Shown here piece by piece: positions 14,073-20,792 of a DNA stretch of 21,123 nt. The notes under the pieces are model-generated. The model saw nothing but the letters and a program-made list of their open reading frames with translations, did no database searches and had not been told where the DNA came from. Position numbers and translations under genes: made by a program. Every line of letters begins with the position of its first letter. The stretch's first letter is position 1. Source of the DNA: an uncultured Coriobacteriaceae bacterium (GTDB lineage: Bacteria; Actinomycetota; Coriobacteriia; Coriobacteriales; QAMH01); the NCBI GenBank assembly GCA_902783925.1, contig CACZSV010000102.1, positions 1 to 21,123 of the forward strand, written 5' to 3'.

Positions 14073-14097
14073 AGTATACGTGCAAATAGAGTGCACG
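14073..14097 (-). promoter_or_regulatory. Rubrerythrin -10 box with abutting inverted-repeat operator
   Basis: Minus-strand TATACT (14073-14078) would place the start near 14066, a 38-base leader. Touching it upstream is a perfect inverted repeat, CGTGCA-N7-TGCACG (14079-14097), filling the -10/-35 spacer where a repressor would block polymerase. It does not resemble a PerR box (TTATAAT type). No -35 consensus is evident. Confidence 0.45.
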
Positions 14098-14132
14098 GCT
14101 CATGGAATTTACGCGAATCATTTCATTAGAAA

Positions 14133-14158
14133 TGAGTCGGCATAATGAGTGGGAATGA
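14133..14158. repeat. Tandem pair of the 13-mer TGAGTSGGMATDA
   Basis: TGAGTCGGCATAA (14133-14145) directly abuts TGAGTGGGAATGA (14146-14158), in the spacer between metA and rubrerythrin. An AT-rich hairpin, TCATTTC-ATTA-GAAATGA (14118-14135), overlaps its left edge. The same 13-mer recurs at 16529, 16559 and 18888. Confidence 0.5.
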
Positions 14159-14194
14159 TGTTCTTCACAACTCATCCGGTACAGAGGTCTCCTC

Positions 14195-15112
14195 CTAGCC
14201 TACCGTGATGAAGTCATACGGTGTCGTCTGGTAGACATAGTAGTTGAGCCAGTTGCTGTACAGCAGGTTCGCGTGGGCGCGCCAGCGCTTGACGGGAGCG
14301 TTTTCCGGATTGTCGTCGGGATAATAGTTCACAGGCACATTGGGATTCTTGCCCGCATCCAGATCGCGGCGGTACTCCCCGTCGAGCGTATCACGGTCGT
14401 ATTCCGAATGCCCGGTGATAAAGACCTGCTTGCCGTTATCCGTCATCATCGCGTAGACGCCGGCTTCCTCCGAGGTCGCGATGACGCGGATTTCGGGAAC
14501 TTTCTCGATATCCTCGAGACGATTGCCCGTGTTGCGAGAGTGCGGCGCCCAGAAGACATCGTCCGCGCCGCGGATAAGCATGGATGACCTCCGGTCGATT
14601 GTATGCTCGTAGACACCGTGCAGACGTTCAGGCAGCTTGTACTTTGGAATGCCGTAGTGGTAGTACAACGCGGCTTGAGCACCCCAGCAGATATGGAAGC
14701 TGCTCGTCACGTGCGTCTTACTCCATTCCATGACCTCGCATAGCTCGTCCCAGTAATCGACCTGCTCAAACTCCAGATCTTCTACGGGAGCACCCGTCAC
14801 AATCATGCCATCGTATTTGTACTGGCGTACTTCGTCGAAAGTCTTGTAAAACGCAAGCATGTGATCTTCCGAGACATTCTTTGCCACATGGCTTTTCATT
14901 TGCATGAGCTCGAGCTCTACCTGCAAAGGCGAATTGGAGAGAACACGTGCTATCTGCGTCTCTGTCGTGATCTTCGTGGGCATGAGATTGATGAGGAGCA
15001 CATGCAGAGGACGAATATCCTGCGTCATGGCGCGCGTCTCGGTCATGACGAATATGTTTTCGCTCTCGAGAACCTCTGTAGCGGGCAGTGCGTTGGGAAT
15101 TTTAATTGGCAT
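14195..15112 (-). CDS. metA: Homoserine O-acetyltransferase, MetA type
   Basis: A 305-residue enzyme of the MetA fold that activates homoserine, the first committed step of methionine synthesis. The catalytic Cys142 (HICWGAQAALYY) and the His235/Glu237 pair (TGHSEYDRDTL) are at the same numbers as in E. coli. In the MetA family residue 111 sets the acyl donor: Glu favours acetyl-CoA, Gly favours succinyl-CoA. This protein has Glu111 (GAPVEDLEFEQVDYW), so it is called an acetyltransferase despite the historical name succinyltransferase. The start ATG 15110-15112 follows AAAGGA by ten bases and gives the usual MPIKIP N-terminus; an upstream extension to 15184 is not family-like. It stands alone between dnaJ and rubrerythrin. 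Confidence 0.95.
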   Translation of the reverse strand: MPIKIPNALPATEVLESENIFVMTETRAMTQDIRPLHVLLINLMPTKITTETQIARVLSNSPLQVELELMQMKSHVAKNVSEDHMLAFYKTFDEVRQYKYDGMIVTGAPVEDLEFEQVDYWDELCEVMEWSKTHVTSSFHICWGAQAALYYHYGIPKYKLPERLHGVYEHTIDRRSSMLIRGADDVFWAPHSRNTGNRLEDIEKVPEIRVIATSEEAGVYAMMTDNGKQVFITGHSEYDRDTLDGEYRRDLDAGKNPNVPVNYYPDDNPENAPVKRWRAHANLLYSNWLNYYVYQTTPYDFITVG

Positions 15113-15291
15113 AGTCTGCAGGTCCTTTCTAACCATGACTTGATTGGGGAAACCCCAAACAGCCATGCGAGTACCGTGGGGCAAGCAAAAGAAAACTTCA
15201 TCCTTTGTCGCCCTGGTTTGGTTTGCCTTAGTTCATATCAAATCGAAACTGGGTATACAAGGAATATACAATTGCAAAAACTTATATCTGG
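15113..15291 (-). promoter_or_regulatory. metA leader region
   Basis: The 179-base spacer before metA has no gene. It contains a direct repeat TATACAA-N4-TATACAA on the plus strand (15254-15260 and 15265-15271, one helical turn apart) in an AT-rich promoter-like stretch. It also has a hairpin TTGGGG-TTT-CCCCAA on the minus strand (15144-15158) about 30 bases before the start. I looked for the SAM-I and SAM-IV riboswitch core sequences and did not find them. Regulation by methionine is plausible, but no known element is visible. Confidence 0.35.
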
Positions 15292-16401
15292 CTATTGAGC
15301 AAGTCGGGCACGACGCTTGGAAACATCGTCGCCGATTTCCTCGCTGAGCTCCTCGGCAAGCTTTTTGGCCTTGCGCGAGAGCCTATTGGGCACGACGACT
15401 GTGACATGCACGAGCAAATCTCCCCGCTTGTTCTCTTTTCGGAAACGAGGAAGGCCGTAACCCCTGACGCGTATGGTCTGCCCAGGCTGGCATCCGGCGG
15501 GAACGTGGACGGGAACATGCTCGCCTTCGAGAATGCCCTCGACGCTGATATCTGCACCCAGGGCCGCCTGCATTATGGTGACATTGGCACGCGTGTGCAG
15601 ATGGTCACCATCGCGCTCGAAGTACTCGTGCGGTTCGATGCGCACCGTGGCGATAAGGTCGCCAGCGGGAGCGCCGTTCATGCCGGCCTCGCCGTGACCC
15701 TGCACGCGAATCTGCTGGCCATCGCGAATCCCCTTGGGAATCTCGATGGAAAGATGCTCGCGGTCTGGCACGCGGCCCTGGCCCTGGCATTCGGGACAGG
15801 GATTATCGATAGCGCGACCGGTACCTCCGCAATCCGGACAGGTCGCTGCAGTTTGCATATCGCCTAAAAACGTATGCTGCACACTCACAACGCGGCCCGA
15901 ACCATGGCATGTGGGGCATTCGACCTCATGGCCGTTTTCCGCAGCTCCGGTGCCACCGCATTCTTCGCAGGGCGCGAGACGATCGTAGACGATATCTTTC
16001 TTAGCGCCACGTGCGACTTCCTCGAGCGTGAGACGCAGGCCTATGCCCATATCACGACCATCGCGGCGACGCTGCTGCGGATTGCCGCGACCGCCCATAC
16101 CACCGAAAAACGAGCTGAAAATATCGCCCATCCCGCCAAAGATATCGCTCATGTCGACGCTCTGATAACCGCCGAAGCCCTGAGCGGCATCTGGCGTGCC
16201 ATAGCGATCGTAGATGGCCTTTTTCTGAGGATCGGAGAGAATGTCGTACGCCTCGTTGAGTTCCTTGAAGCGCTCTTCTGCATCGGGAGCCTTGTTGACA
16301 TCGGGATGAAGCTCGCGCGCCTTGCGCCTGAACGCCTTTTTTATATCGTTATCGCTGGCGTCGCGCGATACACCCAAAATATCGTAATACTCGTAAGCCA
16401 T
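15292..16401 (-). CDS. dnaJ: Chaperone protein DnaJ (type I Hsp40)
   Basis: A 369-residue DnaK co-chaperone. The J domain (1-70) has the HPD tripeptide at 32-34 that stimulates DnaK ATPase. A Gly/Phe-rich linker (74-106) follows. The zinc-binding region has four CxxCxGxG repeats starting at C145, C162, C188 and C202, then the two C-terminal beta-domains for substrate binding and dimerisation. All type I hallmarks are intact. AGGGAG nine bases upstream supports the ATG. Its upstream neighbours are lepA-dus-hemW. In many Gram-positives the order lepA-hemW-hrcA-grpE-dnaK-dnaJ is kept, so here hrcA, grpE and dnaK are absent from between. The 184-base leader is repeat-rich and may carry its own control. 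Confidence 0.96.
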   Translation of the reverse strand: MAYEYYDILGVSRDASDNDIKKAFRRKARELHPDVNKAPDAEERFKELNEAYDILSDPQKKAIYDRYGTPDAAQGFGGYQSVDMSDIFGGMGDIFSSFFGGMGGRGNPQQRRRDGRDMGIGLRLTLEEVARGAKKDIVYDRLAPCEECGGTGAAENGHEVECPTCHGSGRVVSVQHTFLGDMQTAATCPDCGGTGRAIDNPCPECQGQGRVPDREHLSIEIPKGIRDGQQIRVQGHGEAGMNGAPAGDLIATVRIEPHEYFERDGDHLHTRANVTIMQAALGADISVEGILEGEHVPVHVPAGCQPGQTIRVRGYGLPRFRKENKRGDLLVHVTVVVPNRLSRKAKKLAEELSEEIGDDVSKRRARLAQ

Positions 16402-16441
16402 CCGTTAAAACTCCCTGCAGATAAAAACAACAGCGCCTATT

Positions 16442-16453
16442 GTGGTGTACCAC
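16442..16453. repeat. Short palindrome in the dnaJ leader
   Basis: GTGGTGTACCAC has 5-base arms around GT, about 40 bases upstream of the dnaJ start. It is a possible protein-binding site but could be chance. It is not a CIRCE (HrcA) or HAIR (HspR) element. Confidence 0.3.
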
Positions 16454-16525
16454 GGCGGGGATGGCCGGAACCGTAAACGTATCGTCACCGAAGTGTTTCG
16501 CATTAAGGCGCATATCGCGAACACG

Positions 16526-16603
16526 GGGTGAGTCGGAATGACTCTCATCGTGACTGGGTGAGTCGGCATGACGTGACGGGCCGACTCACCCAGTCGACTC
16601 ACC
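16526..16603. repeat. Inverted and direct repeat cluster between hemW and dnaJ
   Basis: GACTGGGTGAGTCGGC (16552-16567) and its exact complement GCCGACTCACCCAGTC (16580-16595) form a 16-bp stem with a 12-base loop; the hemW stop codon is in the stem. The 17-base unit GGGTGAGTCGGMATGAC occurs at 16526-16542 and again exactly 30 bases later at 16556-16572. A fourth partial copy, CGACTCACC (16595-16603), lies inside the hemW end. The first direct-repeat copy is itself followed by an inverted GAGTC-N5-GACTC. No U-tract follows the stem on the minus strand (AGTCACGATG), so it is not a standard terminator. Confidence 0.7.
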
Positions 16604-17872
16604 TGCAAGAGCCCAAATTGCCCCGAAGATCTCATTGCCCATGAGCCAGCCCCGGTCTGTGGGAACAAAGCGTCCATGCTGTTCAGCCACGAGTCCTTTG
16701 GCGCAGAGCTCTTCGAATACCGGCAGCGCATCGGAAAGCTCAAGCACGCGCTCGCGCGACACCCCCACGCTCATGCGCATGCCGAGCATGAGGTCCTCGA
16801 TTGCCGCCTCGCGCGAAGTGAGGGTCTCGACGTCCACGCGGGGTTTTCCATGCGACGAGCAAAACGCGACATCATCAGCATTTGCGGCAAAGCGGTACCG
16901 AGCGGGCGCTCGGAGAGCGTCCCTATCGCACTTCGCCTCGATCCCTAAGCATCCGCTGACTTCGGACGTATCTGCGCGATCCGTCGCTGTATCGACTTCA
17001 GCCGCCTCGTGCTCGGCATCGAAAAGACCCGCATCGAAGGCAGCCCGGGCACCCTCTGCAGTCAGCATGCTGGCAGCACCCGCGCCCAGCCCGAGGTACT
17101 CGACGCCGGTCCAGTACGCGCTATTGTGCAGTGATTCGCTCCCGGGTTTTGCATACGACGCTACCTCATAGCGCATAAGCCCCACCTTCTCAAGGAGCTT
17201 CGCCGCGCAAAGCATCATCTGCGCCTGCATATCTTCATCTGCAACCATGCACTCCCCAGCTTCGACGCGCTTGAAAAGCGGTGTGCCTTCCTCGAGCGTG
17301 AGCGGATACACGCTCACATGCTGCACGCCGAGCTCGAGCGCCCGCTGTACGCTTCGCGCCCACGATTGCATGCTCTGGCCTGGTCCTCCGCATATGAGAT
17401 CGAGCGAAAACGCATCGGTGCGCATCTTCACGCATTCGACCGCTTGCTCGATCTGGCGTACATCGTGGACGCGCCCGTACGCCGAAAGAACGCCTTCATC
17501 GAAGCTCTGAGCTCCGATGCTGAAACGGTTCACCCCAAGCGCGAACAAATCCGCCACCATGCGCTCGTCGATGGATTCGGGGTTTGCCTCGACCGTGAAC
17601 TCAACCACGTCTTCGAGATTGACGGAAAGCGAGATCATGTAAACAAGCGAATTGAGCCGACGCGCCCCCAGATGCGTCGGCGTGCCACCGCCAATGTAGA
17701 TGGTTTTCACAGCGCCGAGCAGGCCTGAGCGCGCCGCACGCCGAATCTGCATGCAAAGCGCATCGACATACGCATCCATACGGGCCTCGTCGTCACAGGC
17801 GTTCGTCGCAAAGTCGCAATATGCGCACCGTGCAACGCAAAATGGCACATGCACATACAGCGCCTCGATCAT
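16586..17872 (-). CDS. hemW: HemW, radical-SAM heme chaperone (HemN-like)
   Basis: A 428-residue radical-SAM protein. HPFC-type motif VPFCVARCAYCDF supplies the 4Fe-4S ligands C12, C16 and C19. The residue after is Asp-Phe, not the extra Cys of true coproporphyrinogen dehydrogenase HemN, so HemW is preferred. IGGGTPT (60-66) is the SAM-binding glycine motif; VEANPES (94-100), GAQSFD (120-125) and the SVYPLTLEEGTPL region (187-199) are standard. HemW is usually about 380 residues. Here an acidic, poorly conserved insertion at about 275-325 separates the two halves, and GAGAHS is GAGAAS (263-268). The ATG overlaps the dus stop by four bases (ATGA). An upstream extension to 17935 is rejected as out of family. 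Confidence 0.92.
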   Translation of the reverse strand: MIEALYVHVPFCVARCAYCDFATNACDDEARMDAYVDALCMQIRRAARSGLLGAVKTIYIGGGTPTHLGARRLNSLVYMISLSVNLEDVVEFTVEANPESIDERMVADLFALGVNRFSIGAQSFDEGVLSAYGRVHDVRQIEQAVECVKMRTDAFSLDLICGGPGQSMQSWARSVQRALELGVQHVSVYPLTLEEGTPLFKRVEAGECMVADEDMQAQMMLCAAKLLEKVGLMRYEVASYAKPGSESLHNSAYWTGVEYLGLGAGAASMLTAEGARAAFDAGLFDAEHEAAEVDTATDRADTSEVSGCLGIEAKCDRDALRAPARYRFAANADDVAFCSSHGKPRVDVETLTSREAAIEDLMLGMRMSVGVSRERVLELSDALPVFEELCAKGLVAEQHGRFVPTDRGWLMGNEIFGAIWALAGESTG

Positions 17873-18888
17873 CGCGTCTCCCTTTGTGCGAGACGCTCGG
17901 CCTCTTCGAAGATACGCTCGTAATCCGCGCTGCACACAGCCTCGCTCAGTGCCCGACGCAAAGCCGCGGCATTCGGCAGGCCGTGCACGTACCAGGCAAG
18001 CTGCGCGCGCAGCGGGCTCAAATACGGTTCGGGCACGTCAACAGGCGCATCGCATACAACGCTGCTTGTCGACGGCCGCTCGTCTGAACGCTTCGTCGGT
18101 TCGGCGTAGTGCCTGAAAAGCTCGTAATGCTCTCTCATGGCCGTAACTCGTTCAGCATGTGTGGGAACATGACCCGTGAAAATCCAGGGATTTCCCCGTG
18201 CGCCACGGGCGATATGCACAGCATCGACGCCGCATTGCTGTTGCATGCGGACGGCATCCTCATGCGAGAAGACATCGCCGCTGCCCGCAACAGGAATGTC
18301 AACGGCACTCTTGACCTGGGCGATGATGCTCCAATCCGCCTTGCCGCGATACATTTGATGCGCCGTGCGGCCGTGCACGCTCACGAGCGCTGCCCCAGCC
18401 TGCTCGAGAAGCTTGGCGAAATCGACGGCATTACGGTCGCTGTCGCTGTATCCGCTGCGAAACTTCGCGGTCACGGGCACCTGCACCGCATCTGCAATTG
18501 CGCTGACGATGCGCGCGGCGAGCTCCGGCGTCTTCATGAGTGCCGAGCCCTCTCCCCTGCGCACGACCTTGCGCACCGGACAGCCCATGTTCACGTCGAT
18601 GAGCGCGAGCCGCTCGCCCAGGCGTTCTTCGACGCGCGCGGCCTGCGCCGCCATGCACGCGGGATCCGAGCCAAAGAGCTGAACCGCCAGATGGGCTTCA
18701 TCTTGGGCCGGGTCGGTCAGCGCAAATGTCTTGACGCCGTTGTATTCGAGCCCCTTCGCGCTCACCATCTCGGAAAACGTAAGCCCGGAGCCATACCGTA
18801 GGCACAGGCTGCGAAACGCGCGATCGGTGATGCCCGCCATCGGAGCGAGCCAAAAAGGATTTACCAGGTATTCGCTCAGTGTGTGCAT
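17869..18888 (-). CDS. dus: tRNA-dihydrouridine synthase (DusB type)
   Basis: A 339-residue FMN enzyme that reduces uridine to dihydrouridine in tRNA. The TIM-barrel N-terminus NPFWLAPMAGITDRAFR (10-26) is the FMN-binding start. VNMGCPVRKVV (99-109) holds catalytic Cys103, TAKFRSGY (140-147) and VHGRT (171-175) bind FMN and substrate, and ARGARGNPWIF (227-237) is the phosphate loop. GSGDV replaces the more usual GNGDI. A short variable insertion near 265-285 precedes the helical tRNA-binding tail. The start lies nine bases after the lepA stop without any Shine-Dalgarno sequence, so it is probably translated by coupling. The spacer is made up of the 13-mer repeat. The stop overlaps hemW. Confidence 0.94.
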   Translation of the reverse strand: MHTLSEYLVNPFWLAPMAGITDRAFRSLCLRYGSGLTFSEMVSAKGLEYNGVKTFALTDPAQDEAHLAVQLFGSDPACMAAQAARVEERLGERLALIDVNMGCPVRKVVRRGEGSALMKTPELAARIVSAIADAVQVPVTAKFRSGYSDSDRNAVDFAKLLEQAGAALVSVHGRTAHQMYRGKADWSIIAQVKSAVDIPVAGSGDVFSHEDAVRMQQQCGVDAVHIARGARGNPWIFTGHVPTHAERVTAMREHYELFRHYAEPTKRSDERPSTSSVVCDAPVDVPEPYLSPLRAQLAWYVHGLPNAAALRRALSEAVCSADYERIFEEAERLAQRETR

Positions 18889-18900
18889 GAGTGGGAATTA
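18888..18900. repeat. Single copy of the 13-mer TGAGTSGGMATDA at the lepA-dus junction
   Basis: TGAGTGGGAATTA runs from the dus start codon to the lepA stop codon, replacing the expected ribosome binding site. It has the same orientation as the copies at 14133, 14146, 16529 and 16559. Confidence 0.4.
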
Positions 18901-20709
18901 TTCGTCATCGACGGAAAGGATAGCCATGAACGCCTCTTGCGGAACATCGACGCTGCCGATGCTCTTCATGCGCTTCTTGCCCTCTTTCTGCTTTTCGAGC
19001 AGTTTGCGCTTGCGCGAGATGTCGCCGCCATAGCACTTTGCGAGCACGTCCTTGCGACGGGCGCGCACCGTCTGACGAGCGAGAATCCTGCTGCCAACTG
19101 CAGCCTGAATGGGTACCTCGAACAGCTGTTGCGGAATGATGCCCTTGAGCTTTTCGCAAAGCGAACGCCCGCGCGTGAACGCAGCATCCTTGTGCACGAT
19201 GGCGGAAAGCGCGTCGACCGGGTTTCCCGCGAGCAGAATCTCGAGCTTGACCAGATCGCTTTGACGGTACCCGCACACGTCGTAATCGAGCGATGCGTAA
19301 CCCTTTGTACGGCTCTTAAGCGAATCGAAGTAGTCCATGATGAGCTCGGAGAGCGGCATCTCAAACTTGAGCTCGACCGTCGTCGGGGACAGGTATTGCA
19401 TGTTCATGAATTTACCGCGACGCTCCGTGGTGAGCTCCATTACGGCCCCGATATAGTCGGGTGGGATGATGATATCCGCTGCTACGTAGGGCTCCTCGAT
19501 ATACTCGATCGTCGCTGGGTCGGGCATTTCCTGCGGAGAATGCACGGTCACTTCCTCGCCGCCTGCAAGATAGGCATGGTATTCGACAGAAGGCGCGGTG
19601 GCAATGAGATCGAGGGCAAATTCGCGCTCGAGACGCTCTTTCACAACCTCCATATGCAGCAAGCCTAGAAAGCCGACACGAAAGCCGAAGCCCAGTGCCT
19701 GACTTGTCTCCGGTTCGTAGATGAGCGCCGGATCGTTGAGCGAGAGCCTGTCGAGCGCATCGCGAAGTGCGGGGTACTGATCTGCGTCTATAGGAAAGAG
19801 CCCCGTGTAGACCATTGGCTTGACATCGCGGTAGCCTGGCAACGGCTCGTCGGCGCCGTGCTTGGCAAGCGTCACGGTATCGCCCACCTTGACCATGCGC
19901 GGGTCCTTGAGGCCCGTCACGAGGTACCCGACCTCGCCAATGGTCAATTCGTCAACCGGGGTTTCAGCCGGACGCCGCACACCCACTTCCTCGACTTCGC
20001 ACTCGTTTTTCGTCTGCATGAAACGCACTTTGTCGCGCACGTGGATACTGCCGTCGACTATGCGAATGAGCGCGACGACGCCACGGTACGCATCGAAATA
20101 CGAATCGAAGATGAGCGCCTTGAGCGGTGCGTTTGCATCACCATGCGGCGCGGGAATGCGCTCGACGATCTTCTCGAGCAGATCGTGCACGCCGATGCCG
20201 GACTTGCCGGAGGTGAGCACGGCATCGTCTGCCGGAATGGCAAGGCCATCCTCGATTTCGGAACGAACGCGCTCCGGGTCCGCCGCGGGAAGGTCGACCT
20301 TGTTGATCGCGGGGATGATCTCGAGGTTCGCATTCATAGCGAGTAGAGCATTTGCCACGGTCTGCGCCTCGACACCTTGCGTGGAGTCGACTACGAGCAC
20401 GGCGCCTTCGCATGCCGCCAGCGAACGCGAAACCTCGTAGGTGAAATCGACGTGGCCTGGGGTATCGATAAGGTTGAACTGATAGGTCTCCCCATCTTCA
20501 GCCTGATAGAGCACGCAGACGGCCTGCGACTTGATGGTGATGCCACGTTCGCGCTCGATATCCATGGAATCGAGAACCTGCTCGACCATATCGCGCGAGG
20601 CGACCGTCTTGGTCATCTCGAGAATACGATCTGCAATCGTTGATTTGCCGTGGTCGATATGCGCGATTATCGAAAAATTTCTGATGTGCTTTGGATCCAT
20701 AGCCACCAT
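18898..20709 (-). CDS. lepA: Elongation factor 4 (LepA), ribosome-associated GTPase
   Basis: A 603-residue translational GTPase that binds the ribosome and influences initiation and stalled elongation. G1 AHIDHGKST is at 16-24, G2 RGIT at 55-58, G3 DTPGH at 82-86 and G4 NKVD at 136-139. Domains II-V follow in the EF-G-like order, and the LepA-specific C-terminal domain ends RKRKLLEKQKEGKKRMKSIG and a short acidic tail. Length is standard. ATG 20707-20709 is used, but the ATG three codons later (20698-20700) is also possible, since neither has a good Shine-Dalgarno sequence. It heads the lepA-dus-hemW unit with a consensus -10 box 35 bases upstream. Confidence 0.97.
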   Translation of the reverse strand: MVAMDPKHIRNFSIIAHIDHGKSTIADRILEMTKTVASRDMVEQVLDSMDIERERGITIKSQAVCVLYQAEDGETYQFNLIDTPGHVDFTYEVSRSLAACEGAVLVVDSTQGVEAQTVANALLAMNANLEIIPAINKVDLPAADPERVRSEIEDGLAIPADDAVLTSGKSGIGVHDLLEKIVERIPAPHGDANAPLKALIFDSYFDAYRGVVALIRIVDGSIHVRDKVRFMQTKNECEVEEVGVRRPAETPVDELTIGEVGYLVTGLKDPRMVKVGDTVTLAKHGADEPLPGYRDVKPMVYTGLFPIDADQYPALRDALDRLSLNDPALIYEPETSQALGFGFRVGFLGLLHMEVVKERLEREFALDLIATAPSVEYHAYLAGGEEVTVHSPQEMPDPATIEYIEEPYVAADIIIPPDYIGAVMELTTERRGKFMNMQYLSPTTVELKFEMPLSELIMDYFDSLKSRTKGYASLDYDVCGYRQSDLVKLEILLAGNPVDALSAIVHKDAAFTRGRSLCEKLKGIIPQQLFEVPIQAAVGSRILARQTVRARRKDVLAKCYGGDISRKRKLLEKQKEGKKRMKSIGSVDVPQEAFMAILSVDDE

Positions 20710-20744
20710 TGTAATCTATATATCTCAAAAACGAACGAATCGTG

Positions 20745-20772
20745 ATTATACGACGCAATTCAGCTGGCACAA
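20745..20772 (-). promoter_or_regulatory. Candidate promoter of lepA-dus-hemW
   Basis: A perfect TATAAT -10 hexamer (20745-20750) lies 16 bases from TTGTGC (20767-20772), which matches the first three bases of the -35 consensus. Transcription would start about 30 bases before the lepA start. The site lies between the aldehyde dehydrogenase stop and lepA, so lepA need not depend on the upstream gene. Confidence 0.5.
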
Positions 20773-20792
20773 AGACGGATATTACATTATCA

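Noticed and set aside
14058..14164. Minus-strand 35-codon frame between metA and rubrerythrin starting MSCEEHHSHS
   Set aside because: No ribosome binding site at proper distance; it covers the repeat pair and the rubrerythrin promoter, so coding is unlikely.
15113..15291. SAM riboswitch in front of metA
   Set aside because: Neither the SAM-I nor SAM-IV conserved core could be found; only a 6-bp hairpin and a direct repeat are visible.
16402..16585. CIRCE or HAIR heat-shock operator ahead of dnaJ
   Set aside because: Inverted repeats are present, but the arms do not match TTAGCACTC/GAGTGCTAA or CTTGAGT/ACTCAAG.
16526..16603. CRISPR-like array
   Set aside because: Only partial repeats, in mixed orientation, with spacers of unequal length and no cas genes; better described as an inverted-repeat cluster.
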